DNA from: a virus
Reading direction: 5' to 3' (one strand)
Length of the DNA stretch: 48,790 bases
IMG/VR virus record: IMGVR_UViG_3300044614_001056
Span: 1-48,790 of that record
In this document: one piece after another, positions 35,964 through 43,546 of the stretch
Position numbering within the stretch: the stretch's first letter is position 1
How the letters are laid out: every line of letters starts with the position of its first letter
Position numbers and translations under genes: made by a program
Notes under the pieces: generated by a model
Database searches by the model: none
The model's input: the letters and a program-made list of their open reading frames with translations, nothing else
Told to the model about the DNA's origin: nothing

Positions 35964-38267
35964 TCAGGACAGGTTCTTGGCGATGATGTCGGCGACTCGT
36001 CCCATCAGCACACGGCTGGTGCGCTTGGACTTCTCGGTCTTGGCGAAGGTGTTCTTCAGCTGCGTACCGGTCAATCCGGTCAGGTTAGCCTCCTTCACCG
36101 TCTTGGTGGGGACGATGATGAAGTTGGAGTCGAACCCGTCACCCGGCAGGGCGGCGAAGTTGTTCTCCTTCATCGACTCCTTGGCGATCTCCGCGACCTT
36201 GGGATTCGTACCGATCAGCATATGATCGAAGTACCGGGCGCTGCCGATGAGGAAGAACCCGACGACATTGGCACCGGTCTTGTGCTTCAGGTACATACGC
36301 AGGATGGCCGTGGTGGAGCACTGCATGGACACATTCGTACCCCACCGGGTCTTTTCCTTGCGAACCGGGATCGTCCAGGTCTTGCTACCGTCGACCAGCA
36401 CCGGGATGGCGTTAGCGTCACCCTTGGCGGTGTAGATGTCGAACGGGTGCGAGCCAGTCTCACCATCGGTCAGGAAGCACACATTGACAACCTGCAGGCG
36501 ATTGTCCCGCTTGAACTTCTCGGTCACGGGAACCATCGCGTACACAGCTTCATCGAGCGGCGTACCACCGAGGTTGAATCCCGCAGGAGTCTTGGCGGTG
36601 TACGCATTCGAGTCCTCCGCGATCCGCAGCATCATACCGGCGGCCACATCGAACTCGGTCTTGCTCATGCGGCTCGACAGAGTGTTGAGCAGGTGGAAGT
36701 GGCTGAAGCGGAGGTAATCACCAGTAGTCTGATACCCGTGCTCGTCCTTCTCGTACTCCTTGCACACGGAGGGACGGGTGAAGGACTTGCTCGACATCTT
36801 GCCGGTGAGGTTCATCTCCGCGTACTCCGGCGAGTACGAATCGGAGAACAGATAGACCTCGTAGGGGATGTTGACCGACTTGCAGAACATGACGAGGTTC
36901 AGCAACTGGTAGATCGTCTCGCGGAGGTTCTGGCTCATCGAACCCGACCAGTCCATGCAGAAGATCATGCCGTGGTTCTTACCCTTGGCGATCTCCTCGG
37001 TGGCGAGGAAGATGTCATCAGCGAACTTGTAGTCGTTGATACGATCCATGTCGATGATACCGCAACGGGCCGAACGCGTACGGCGCGACTCGTCGGCAGC
37101 CATCTTCATCTCAAACTGCTTGACGAGCATCTTGATGGCGTCCGCGCTGTTCGTGCGGAAATCCTTGAGCAGCTTCTCGTTGTTGAGGCCGTTACGCTGC
37201 GCGACAGCGACGAACTGGGGAACGATGGTCTTGAAGTCAACGAGGATCGAATCCATGTTGAGCGTCGGCATCTTCCACCGACGAACCTGCGTGGCCGAAG
37301 TGTCCACCATGTTCTTGCGGTTACGCTCCTCGGCTTCCGCAGTCACCGAACGAGTCGGCTTGCCGTTCTGATTACCACCGGTCGACGCGGTGTTGCCGGG
37401 CTTGGACTCGGACTTGGACGGCTGCGAGCCGTTACCCTGGTCCTTGTCCTGCTTCTGCTCACCCTGGCCCTGACCGTCCTGCGACTGATCGTCGCTCTGG
37501 TCACCCGCGCAATCGGCGGGATCGTTACCCTGACCCTGACCAGTCGGCTGGGTGCCGGTGTTGCCGGAACCCGAGGGCTGACCCTGCGGACCGTTGTTGG
37601 GCTTGTTCTGCTGCTGCTTCGCAGCCTTACGCGCACCATCGTACTCGTAGATCTCGGCAGCGAGAGCGACCACATCGTCCCAGGTCTTCATCGCCTCAAG
37701 GCGAGGAAGGAACGCAGCTTCGTCCGCAGTCATCGGCACGGCAGTGACGCCGTAGATGCCAGACTTGAAGTGGACATTGAGACGGTCGAGCAGCGGGAGA
37801 TCCTGCATCGCTTCGGTGTTGAGCGACTTGACGCCAAAGAAGTCCTTGTCGAACAGATACTTGCCCGCTTCGGCGTAGCAACGCTTCAGACCGGGGAAGC
37901 GATCCTTCATCTGGCGGTCGATACGAATGTCCTCGCACACATTGAGGTAGTCGTGAATCACGCGCACATCGACGCCGGTATCCGCATCGACAGCGGCGTG
38001 CGACTGGTCGATGACGGTGAGATCAGCCGGAGTGAAGAGAGCGTGACCGACCTCGTGAGCGCAGAGCATATCGTACAGGTCACCGCTCATCTCCTGCCAG
38101 ACGGGGAGAGTGAGAACGCGAGTGCCGGTATCGAACGATGCAGTCTGCGCGGTCGCGTCATGCATGACCGTGAGATTCTCGGTAGCCAGCAGACGCGCGA
38201 ATGCGTCCTTGGCAGCCGTGTTGATGGCGAACGGGTTAGAAACGGTAGTGGTAGGAGTCTGTCCCAT
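35964..38267 (-). CDS. Metallopeptidase-like and von Willebrand A domain protein (CobT/DUF2201-like)
   Basis: A 767-residue protein. The N-terminal third has a zinc-peptidase motif H71-E-V-G-H75 ('CAHEVGHALFTP'). Residues about 215-330 form a Gln/Gly/Asp-rich linker like those of CobT. The C-terminal third is a VWA domain with the MIDAS motif D439-W-S-G-S-M. It resembles the DUF2201-type metallopeptidase-VWA proteins that partner MoxR ATPases; phage versions are often labelled CobT. It is divergent from the MoxR gene 289 bp away. The TACAAT box ends 9 nt before the ATG with no SD, so the mRNA is predicted to be leaderless. Confidence 0.8.
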   Translation of the reverse strand: MGQTPTTTVSNPFAINTAAKDAFARLLATENLTVMHDATAQTASFDTGTRVLTLPVWQEMSGDLYDMLCAHEVGHALFTPADLTVIDQSHAAVDADTGVDVRVIHDYLNVCEDIRIDRQMKDRFPGLKRCYAEAGKYLFDKDFFGVKSLNTEAMQDLPLLDRLNVHFKSGIYGVTAVPMTADEAAFLPRLEAMKTWDDVVALAAEIYEYDGARKAAKQQQNKPNNGPQGQPSGSGNTGTQPTGQGQGNDPADCAGDQSDDQSQDGQGQGEQKQDKDQGNGSQPSKSESKPGNTASTGGNQNGKPTRSVTAEAEERNRKNMVDTSATQVRRWKMPTLNMDSILVDFKTIVPQFVAVAQRNGLNNEKLLKDFRTNSADAIKMLVKQFEMKMAADESRRTRSARCGIIDMDRINDYKFADDIFLATEEIAKGKNHGMIFCMDWSGSMSQNLRETIYQLLNLVMFCKSVNIPYEVYLFSDSYSPEYAEMNLTGKMSSKSFTRPSVCKEYEKDEHGYQTTGDYLRFSHFHLLNTLSSRMSKTEFDVAAGMMLRIAEDSNAYTAKTPAGFNLGGTPLDEAVYAMVPVTEKFKRDNRLQVVNVCFLTDGETGSHPFDIYTAKGDANAIPVLVDGSKTWTIPVRKEKTRWGTNVSMQCSTTAILRMYLKHKTGANVVGFFLIGSARYFDHMLIGTNPKVAEIAKESMKENNFAALPGDGFDSNFIIVPTKTVKEANLTGLTGTQLKNTFAKTEKSKRTSRVLMGRVADIIAKNLS

Positions 38268-38276
38268 AGTGCGCCC

Positions 38277-38305
38277 ATTGTACCAGGTCCGTCTGGCGCT
38301 TGCAA
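38277..38305 (-). promoter_or_regulatory. Sigma70-type promoter of the VWA gene
   Basis: Minus strand TTGCAA (38305-38300), 17-bp spacer, TACAAT (38282-38277). Start expected about 3 nt before the AUG. Confidence 0.75.
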
Positions 38306-38448
38306 GCCCCTAGAATATAGGGAATAACTGGGGGCGGACGCAGCAGGCCCTGTAAATCTAGGGGTCCTAGGTCCGATAACGCGCTGTCGATGCAGGGCGC
38401 CGCGTAAACCCTTGCTATTACTGGACTTACGATTTCTTGGGCGCCCCC

Positions 38449-38477
38449 TTGCGCCGGACCCAGGGATCGGGTACAAT
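38449..38477 (+). promoter_or_regulatory. Sigma70-type promoter of the MoxR gene
   Basis: TTGCGC (38449-38454), 17-bp spacer, TACAAT (38472-38477). The spacer matches the 42889-42905 spacer at 13 of 17 positions. An 80-nt leader with a GGCCC/GGGCC hairpin follows. Confidence 0.75.
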
Positions 38478-38556
38478 GGCTGCACACGGCCCGCAGTGGG
38501 CCACAGACTTCCGTACCGTCTAGTTTCACTCTTTCCTCTTTCGGAGAATCACTACT

Positions 38557-39945
38557 ATGGCTAACGCCACCAACAACAAGATCGCTACCTTCGTCAACCT
38601 CTGCGTGACCGAGGGATACAAGTCGCCGCTTTCCCGTTCGCAGATCAAGGCGCTGCGCGCGAAGTACGGTTGCCCGATGCCCGCGTGGCTGATGAAGGAC
38701 GAGGACCGTCGCGTCGGTCACGGCAAGTACGCTTGCGCGGAGCTCGACGCTGCGTGGTCGACTCGCAACGGCGTCGCTGCTGCTGCGTCCGTTCCGGCTC
38801 CCGTGTCCGCTCCGGTCGCTGTCGCGGCTCCGGCTGCTCCTGCGATGCAGGCTCGCATCGCCCGTGCGGAGTCCACGCTTGACGGTAACTTCATCCCGTC
38901 GAAGCTGATGACCTATGTGCCGTACGGCAACTACAAGGACATCGAAGCCATCGTGAAGTCCAAGCGTTGGTATCCGACGATGGTGACCGGTCTGTCGGGT
39001 AACGGCAAGACGACCATGATTGAGCAGGTGTGCGCGAAGCTCGGTCGTGAATGCATCCGCGTCAACCTCACCAGCCAGACCGATGCGGACGACCTGCTCG
39101 GTGGGTTCCGCCTCGTCAACGGTGACACCGTGTGGCAGGACGGTCCGGTCGTGACCGCGATGAAGCGCGGTGCGATCCTCCTGCTCGACGAGATGGATAC
39201 CGCGTCGCACAAGATCATGTGCCTCATGCGTGTCCTCGAAGGTAAGGGTGCGTTCCTGCCGAAGATCAACACCCAGGTCGAGCCTGCTACCGGGTTCAAT
39301 GTGTTCGCTACGATGAACACCAAGGGCCAGGGTGGCGAGGGTTCCGAGCAGTTCTCCTCGCGTAGCATTCTCGATGAGGCGCTCCTCGAACGCTTCAGCG
39401 GCACCTACGAGCAGGACTACCCCACCAAGGCGGTGGAGAAGAAGATCGTCCTCGGCAACATGGAGGCGCTGTCGTGCGTGGACGAGCCGTTCGCTGACTG
39501 CCTGGTGAAGTGGGCCGAGATGATCCGCAAGACCTACATGGAAGGTGGTGCGGACGCGATCATCACGACCCGTCGTCTGTGCATGATCGTGGACAACTTC
39601 AGCATCTTTGCTGACCGCACCAAGGCTGTGACCGCTGCGTGTGCGCGCTTCAGCAACTCGACCAAGGAGGCGTTCGTGAACCTCTACACCAAGGTCGACG
39701 CGGAAGTGTCCACGACCGCTGATCCGGCTCGCGCTGCTGCGATGGAGGCGGAAGCCGCCGCCGCCGCTGTCGCCAAGGCTACGCGGTTCGACCTCAAGGG
39801 TGCTGCGTTTCAGGATCGCGCCACGGTGAAGAACCTCGGTGCGGCGTGGGACGCGACTGCCAAGGTTTGGTATGTCACGGGTGACCAGTACCGCGCGAAC
39901 CCGAGCGCGTTCGACCCCTTCAAGCCGACTCCGGTGTCGGCCTAA
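38557..39945 (+). CDS. MoxR-type AAA+ ATPase with N-terminal adaptor domain and C-terminal DUF5710-like domain
   Basis: A 462-residue protein. Residues about 20-65 hold the repeated adaptor domain ('SRSQIKALRAKYG', 'PAWLMKDEDRR', 'GHGKYACAE'). The AAA+ core has Walker A G145-L-S-G-N-G-K-T-T, Walker B 'LLLDEMD' at 208-214 and sensor-1 'FATMNTKG'; phage homologues are often called CobS. The last 60 residues ('KNLGAAWDATAKVWYVTG') match the DUF5710 style seen in conjugative-primase proteins. Divergent from the VWA gene; together they should form an ATP-driven remodelling complex. No cobalamin genes are nearby. Confidence 0.88.
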   Translation: MANATNNKIATFVNLCVTEGYKSPLSRSQIKALRAKYGCPMPAWLMKDEDRRVGHGKYACAELDAAWSTRNGVAAAASVPAPVSAPVAVAAPAAPAMQARIARAESTLDGNFIPSKLMTYVPYGNYKDIEAIVKSKRWYPTMVTGLSGNGKTTMIEQVCAKLGRECIRVNLTSQTDADDLLGGFRLVNGDTVWQDGPVVTAMKRGAILLLDEMDTASHKIMCLMRVLEGKGAFLPKINTQVEPATGFNVFATMNTKGQGGEGSEQFSSRSILDEALLERFSGTYEQDYPTKAVEKKIVLGNMEALSCVDEPFADCLVKWAEMIRKTYMEGGADAIITTRRLCMIVDNFSIFADRTKAVTAACARFSNSTKEAFVNLYTKVDAEVSTTADPARAAAMEAEAAAAAVAKATRFDLKGAAFQDRATVKNLGAAWDATAKVWYVTGDQYRANPSAFDPFKPTPVSA

Positions 39946-39963
39946 TCCAACGAAAGGAACCAC

Positions 39964-40245
39964 ATGAAGAATCCTTCTTCCAACAGCACGACCAACACTA
40001 GTGACCAACTCGCACTCATCGACTGGACATACGATGCCTGGCTGAAGTGCGAAGATGGGAGCGACAAGGAGGAGCAGTTGCACACCTACCTTGGCGAACT
40101 CCTGCTGACGTTTGCCCGTTGCAATCCGCCAGAGCGCCTGCTCCCGCAGGAGTACACCCACTTCATGAACATCTCCCGCGAGTTGTGTCTCTCGGGTGGC
40201 ATGAGTGAGGACGAGTTTGATTCCAACGACATCGAGAACGCCTAA
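39964..40245 (+). CDS. Small acidic protein, unknown
   Basis: A 93-residue protein from ATG 39964, GAAAGGA upstream, 18 bp after MoxR and probably in its operon. Helical core 'WTYDAWLKCEDGSDKEEQLH' and 'YTHFMNISRELCLSGGMSED', acidic C terminus. No family recognised. Confidence 0.55.
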   Translation: MKNPSSNSTTNTSDQLALIDWTYDAWLKCEDGSDKEEQLHTYLGELLLTFARCNPPERLLPQEYTHFMNISRELCLSGGMSEDEFDSNDIENA

Positions 40246-40262
40246 CAGAAAGACCGCACAGT

Positions 40263-40439
40263 ATGAAGCTCACCAAGAAGAAGCCCGTTCGCAAGACCCC
40301 CGTCCGCACTCGCATCGACGCGCTGATCGAAGATATCCAAGTCTTTGTAGCCGAATACGAGAACAACTCCACAAACGACTATCATAACGAGATCCTGCGC
40401 GTCCGTGATGAACTCCGTAAGATCAAGCGCATCGCCTAA
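40263..40439 (+). CDS. 58-residue basic helical protein, unknown
   Basis: From ATG 40263 to TAA 40439: 'MKLTKKKPVRKTPVRTRIDA' then an amphipathic helix 'ALIEDIQVFVAEYENN' and a charged end. In-line with MoxR, 17 bp after the preceding stop. Looks like a small nucleic-acid-binding or adaptor protein. Confidence 0.55.
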   Translation: MKLTKKKPVRKTPVRTRIDALIEDIQVFVAEYENNSTNDYHNEILRVRDELRKIKRIA

Positions 40440-40459
40440 CAACAGAAAGAGAACCAACA

Positions 40460-40804
40460 ATGAACACTCTCAACGCAACCATTCCCGCCGCATACCTCAA
40501 GTGGGTTGATGCAGCAATCGCATCTGGCCTCTCTACCGACCTCATCAGTCGTAAGCAGGCTCTGAAGGTGAAGCAAGCGACTGGCGCCCGTCTTCCGCGA
40601 TGGCTGATGAAGGACCCGAGTCGTCGTCGTGGTCGTGGCAACTATTCGTGTCCCGAGATCCCCGAGCGGATCAAGGAACTCGAAGCTGCGCGTAACGCCA
40701 AGCCCGCCAACATGGCGTTCCGTGGTAAGGGTATCCCGCAGATCGCCCGTATGGCGCTGCGCGGTAAGGTTTCGATTCGCACCAAGATCAAGCGGAGGAA
40801 GTGA
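40460..40804 (+). CDS. Stand-alone adaptor domain protein (paralogue of the MoxR N-terminal domain)
   Basis: A 114-residue protein. Residues about 28-74 repeat the MoxR N-terminal domain: 'SRKQALKVKQATG', 'LPRWLMKDPSRRRGRGNYSC' and 'PE'. The C-terminal 40 residues are strongly basic ('VSIRTKIKRRK'). Because the same domain is fused to the ATPase, this protein could compete with or recruit substrates to it, or both may bind the same ligand. Four genes downstream of the ATPase in the same direction. Confidence 0.75.
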   Translation: MNTLNATIPAAYLKWVDAAIASGLSTDLISRKQALKVKQATGARLPRWLMKDPSRRRGRGNYSCPEIPERIKELEAARNAKPANMAFRGKGIPQIARMALRGKVSIRTKIKRRK

Positions 40805-40805
40805 T

Positions 40806-41027
40806 ATGTGTAACTGCACCGAGACTCACGAATGCGATGACTGCGCCGATGAGCGCGCTGTCGCCGCCGAAGAGATGGCTGATATCGAACGCGAGATCAA
40901 CATCTTCCAAGAGTTCTACGCCGTCCACAACCTGAAGCCGGTTGTGCGTAAGCCTGTCAACGAACCCATCACCAACGAGGAGTACGATCTCCTCGCTTCC
41001 ATCGACTCCAACGGAGGTTTCTGCTAA
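40806..41027 (+). CDS. Small Cys-rich protein, unknown
   Basis: A 73-residue protein from ATG 40806, with AGCGGAGGAAG just upstream. The N terminus 'MCNCTETHECDDCADE' has four Cys and a His (C-x-C-x5-C-x2-C), possibly a small zinc or redox site. The rest is acidic helix. It begins right after the adaptor gene stop and shares one base with the next gene. Confidence 0.6.
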   Translation: MCNCTETHECDDCADERAVAAEEMADIEREINIFQEFYAVHNLKPVVRKPVNEPITNEEYDLLASIDSNGGFC

Positions 41028-41524
41028 TGTCCGACACCATTCTTCGCCGTGCCCACATGTCCGCCATTCAGGAGGTTTCGTCCCTCAATCAGCGCATCAA
41101 GCGGCTCGAAGCCGGTCTTGTGGTCGCCGAGTGCATGAACCAGTACCTCGCCGCTCGACTCCAGCTGCACGGTAAGCCGTACAAGATGGATACGGCAGTC
41201 CTCACGCTCGGCCAGGCAGCCATTGATGTTGAGGACAATGCTGCCGCACAGAAGTGCATCGACGCTCTGCGTGAACTGATGGGACTGGCTCGGAAGTTCA
41301 CCGACGAAGCCATCAAGGAACACAAGAACAATGTCGATCTCTACACCGACGACCAGATGACCGCAGATGGGATCATCCGCTCGGTGTTGCAGAGCGTGGA
41401 CAAGAAGCTTTTGGCTCACCGTGACGCCGAGTTCAAGAAGCATGGCTTCACCGAGGAGGATCTCAAGGATCTGATCGCCGAACTGGAGCGCGACCTTGGC
41501 CTTGGCGGGAAGGATTCCGAGTAA
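41027..41524 (+). CDS. Helical protein, unknown
   Basis: A 165-residue, mostly helical protein: 'AIQEVSSLNQRIKRLEAGLV' coiled coil, 'YTDDQMTADGIIRSVLQSVD' and a C-terminal acidic helix. Overlaps the preceding stop by one base. No function recognised. Confidence 0.6.
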   Translation: MSDTILRRAHMSAIQEVSSLNQRIKRLEAGLVVAECMNQYLAARLQLHGKPYKMDTAVLTLGQAAIDVEDNAAAQKCIDALRELMGLARKFTDEAIKEHKNNVDLYTDDQMTADGIIRSVLQSVDKKLLAHRDAEFKKHGFTEEDLKDLIAELERDLGLGGKDSE

Positions 41525-41530
41525 TCCTAC

Positions 41531-41558
41531 TTGACTTTGTATGAAACCCTTATATAAT
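41531..41558 (+). promoter_or_regulatory. Sigma70-type promoter
   Basis: TTGACT (41531-41536), 16-bp spacer, TATAAT (41553-41558), starting 7 bp after the preceding stop and serving the second adaptor gene. Confidence 0.8.
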
Positions 41559-41604
41559 ATGTTCATACATCCGTGTGGATGAACAATACGAATAAGGAGT
41601 CATC

Positions 41605-41913
41605 ATGCAAATCAAGTCAGACTACACGAAGAACCAAGTAGAGTTCTTCAACAAGGCGAAGGAAATGTTCCCGAACCAGGCGTCGTTCTCCCGCAAGCAA
41701 CTTCTCGCAGTCAAGGATAGCCTTGGCTACAGCGTCATTCCCGTGTGGATCACTGGCGACCCGGCGCGAAAGGTGAATCGAGGTATGTACAGTCTCCCCG
41801 AGTGTACGACCGACCTCACCTCGCTGCCAGTGACCAACGATACTCGTGGTGCGCCACGGAAGAGCCAGTCAGCGCCGGCCCTCACGACGGCTGACAACAG
41901 CGCACAGTCCTGA
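41605..41913 (+). CDS. Second stand-alone adaptor domain protein
   Basis: A 102-residue protein whose residues about 28-70 again carry the domain: 'SRKQLLAVKDSLG', 'IPVWITGDPARKVNRGMYS' and 'LPE'. It is more diverged than the 40460 copy. A Ser/Thr-rich tail follows. SD AAGGAG is 6-8 nt before ATG 41605. It has its own promoter (41531-41558) and terminator, so it can be regulated separately from the ATPase operon. Confidence 0.7.
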   Translation: MQIKSDYTKNQVEFFNKAKEMFPNQASFSRKQLLAVKDSLGYSVIPVWITGDPARKVNRGMYSLPECTTDLTSLPVTNDTRGAPRKSQSAPALTTADNSAQS

Positions 41914-41931
41914 TAGCAGGACACTTGGGAA

Positions 41932-41951
41932 ATGGCGGGGAAACCCGCCAT
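41932..41951 (+). terminator. Terminator
   Basis: ATGGCGGG/CCCGCCAT stem with a short loop, followed by a pyrimidine tract CCTCCTTTTCTT. Confidence 0.75.
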
Positions 41952-41963
41952 CCTCCTTTTCTT

Positions 41964-42254
41964 ATGAGAGCAATGAAAGAACCACAGGCAGAAACCCAGA
42001 CGCACACCTTTGTCAACCCCAAAACGATCATGCGTCGTTGTTGGTGGACTGGCAAGACCTCCATCATCACGGTGGAGGAAGATGGATACATGGAGTGGCT
42101 GGCTTCCGGCAATATGAAGCCGTTGGAGGTCTGCCTTCCCATGCTAACCCGCGAGGAGCGGGAGCTGCTCATCTCTGGCTTGTCTGAAGCCGGATACGAA
42201 GCCGTTGTGGGCCACGGTTTCGATGAGGATGAGCAGGACGAATCAGGTGATTGA
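41964..42254 (+). CDS. Small protein, unknown
   Basis: A 96-residue protein from ATG 41964 (or 41973). 'FVNPKTIMRRCWWTGKTSII' and 'LTREERELLISGLSEAGYEA' suggest a small mixed fold; acidic C terminus. No SD is clear for the first ATG. No family recognised. Confidence 0.55.
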   Translation: MRAMKEPQAETQTHTFVNPKTIMRRCWWTGKTSIITVEEDGYMEWLASGNMKPLEVCLPMLTREERELLISGLSEAGYEAVVGHGFDEDEQDESGD

Positions 42255-42257
42255 GCC

Positions 42258-42285
42258 TTGACATTCAGACTGGCCCGATTACAAT
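42258..42285 (+). promoter_or_regulatory. Sigma70-type promoter
   Basis: TTGACA (42258-42263), 16-bp spacer, TACAAT (42280-42285), 9 nt before ATG 42295. Confidence 0.75.
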
Positions 42286-42294
42286 AGAGGACAT

Positions 42295-42462
42295 ATGAGC
42301 GACAGAGATCGAAACTGGCGTAGAGAACGAGAAGCGCAGCACCGCAAGAGGAAAGAGAAGCAGTCGCCCCGCGTTTCCCATCGTCCGAGACAGGACGATG
42401 ACCACGACCGTCGATGGGATCGTTTCGACCTCCCCCATGAGGATCACGACCTAGACGACTGA
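42295..42462 (+). CDS. 55-residue Arg/Asp-rich protein, unknown
   Basis: ATG 42295 to TGA 42462. The first half is strongly basic ('DRDRNWRREREAQ', 'HRKRKEKQSPR'), the second half Asp/His-rich ('HEDHDLDD'). The short distance from the -10 box suggests a transcript starting within a few bases of the AUG. A UUCG-loop terminator follows immediately. Unknown role. Confidence 0.55.
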   Translation: MSDRDRNWRREREAQHRKRKEKQSPRVSHRPRQDDDHDRRWDRFDLPHEDHDLDD

Positions 42463-42470
42463 TCGTGAAG

Positions 42471-42492
42471 GGGGCTGGCTTCGGCCAGCCCC
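42471..42492 (+). terminator. Hairpin terminator with UUCG loop
   Basis: Perfect 9-bp stem GGGGCTGGC/GCCAGCCCC closing a TTCG loop, 9 bp after the 42462 stop. The T-run is poor. Confidence 0.7.
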
Positions 42493-42562
42493 ATCTAACC
42501 GACGAAGCAAGTCTACCGCTTCTGTGAGAGTAGACAACACCAACCCGTTTGAGGATTTCAGT

Positions 42563-42796
42563 ATGAAGAATCGCAACAACAACATCATCGACCGCACCAT
42601 CAACATCTTCCGCGACTATATGCGTGAGCAGGCTGCCATGCTCGACTCTCGTTCGTTCGAGAACGCTCGGCAGTGCCGCATCGTCGCCCGTGAGGGTGGG
42701 TTCCTTGCGAAGTTTGATCGCGCTGTCGCCGCGGACAAGTCGCTTCGCGTGTTCACGGACAACGACTACAAGTACGGTCGTGCCGTCAGCGCCTAA
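42563..42796 (+). CDS. Small basic protein, unknown
   Basis: A 77-residue protein from ATG 42563 with GAGGA 7 nt upstream; a frame from GTG 42524 is open but lacks an SD. 'NNIIDRTINIFRDYMREQAA' then 'EGGFLAKFDRAVAADKS'. No function recognised. Confidence 0.55.
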   Translation: MKNRNNNIIDRTINIFRDYMREQAAMLDSRSFENARQCRIVAREGGFLAKFDRAVAADKSLRVFTDNDYKYGRAVSA

Positions 42797-42833
42797 TGCG
42801 TAACGACAACTGAATACAAAGCCCCTCGGGGTT

Positions 42834-42857
42834 GAGCCACCTTCGGGTGGCTCTTTT
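42834..42857 (+). terminator. Rho-independent terminator
   Basis: GAGCCACC/GGTGGCTC stem with TTCG loop, then TTTTC. Confidence 0.85.
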
Positions 42858-42882
42858 CATTGGGCCACCTAGAAAGCCCCCC

Positions 42883-42911
42883 TTGACACGGCCCCCAAGA
42901 TCGGGTATACT
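42883..42911 (+). promoter_or_regulatory. Sigma70-type promoter
   Basis: TTGACA (42883-42888), 17-bp spacer, TATACT (42906-42911). The spacer closely matches that of the MoxR promoter. Confidence 0.8.
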
Positions 42912-42940
42912 GGCCCCATCTAACGAATAGGACTAATCAC

Positions 42941-43531
42941 ATGAAGATCGCTTTCAACCCTCGTTTCGTCCCCTCTCGCACTTTCATGCACGACATCGTT
43001 GGTCGTGTGGACGAGTACCGCTTCACTCGCAAGGAGTGGGCGCGCCTGCGTGGTTCGTCTGCTCATGGCGTGCAGTCGTTCTTCATCCCCAACAACGCCA
43101 AGCCGCATCAGCGGAATCACTACGCCCTCAAGGTGTACGACACGCTGGTCGAAGCGTTCGCCGCGTGGCAGCGTCAGGGAATCGCCGCGCGTAAGCACCT
43201 CGCCCCGCCTGTTCGTCGCATCTGCAAGTTCGTCATTGACGGACTGGAGCCGCGTTGGGGATACCAGTCCTGCGTGGCTAGCCATATCAACCGCGTGGGT
43301 GGTTGGGATGACTGGGGGTGGGGGCCCTCCGTGACGCTAGAGCGCGATCTCCTGCGGCTGGATATCTCGGGTACGGTCAACGACGACCAGCGGTATGTTG
43401 GTATCCGCCGCGCCAAGCGTCTCGGCAAGCGTACTCGCATCCGTGGTGATCTCCACGGTGGTAATGTCGGATTCTTCAAGCACCGGCTCGTCTGCATCGA
43501 CTTCGGCACGGAGTCGATTGATTTCCGCTAA
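42941..43531 (+). CDS. Divergent protein-kinase-fold protein
   Basis: A 196-residue protein. Near the C terminus 'DLHGGNVGFF' (residues 170-179) and 'LVCIDFGT' (183-190) reproduce the catalytic-loop D-x-H-x-x-N and DFG of kinase-like and aminoglycoside-phosphotransferase folds, in the right order and spacing. A clear ATP-binding Lys is not obvious in the N-terminal half, and the protein is short for a full kinase, so it may be a minimal or pseudo-kinase. It has its own promoter in the GC-rich module. Confidence 0.65.
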   Translation: MKIAFNPRFVPSRTFMHDIVGRVDEYRFTRKEWARLRGSSAHGVQSFFIPNNAKPHQRNHYALKVYDTLVEAFAAWQRQGIAARKHLAPPVRRICKFVIDGLEPRWGYQSCVASHINRVGGWDDWGWGPSVTLERDLLRLDISGTVNDDQRYVGIRRAKRLGKRTRIRGDLHGGNVGFFKHRLVCIDFGTESIDFR

Positions 43532-43546
43532 TCAGAGGACACACAC

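Noticed and set aside
36222-38327. A 701-codon plus-strand open frame opposite the VWA gene
   Set aside because: It is a mirror frame of a GC-rich gene: repetitive charged and Leu/Val/His-rich composition, no motifs, while the minus frame has HExxH and VWA motifs and a promoter.
35964-39945. Cobaltochelatase subunits CobT and CobS acting in cobalamin synthesis
   Set aside because: The similarity is to the general MoxR and VWA folds. No other cobalamin gene is seen, and both proteins carry extra domains.
38236-40161. A 641-codon minus-strand open frame opposite the MoxR ATPase
   Set aside because: Same mirror effect. The plus frame has Walker A/B motifs; the minus frame is low-complexity and overlaps several other genes.
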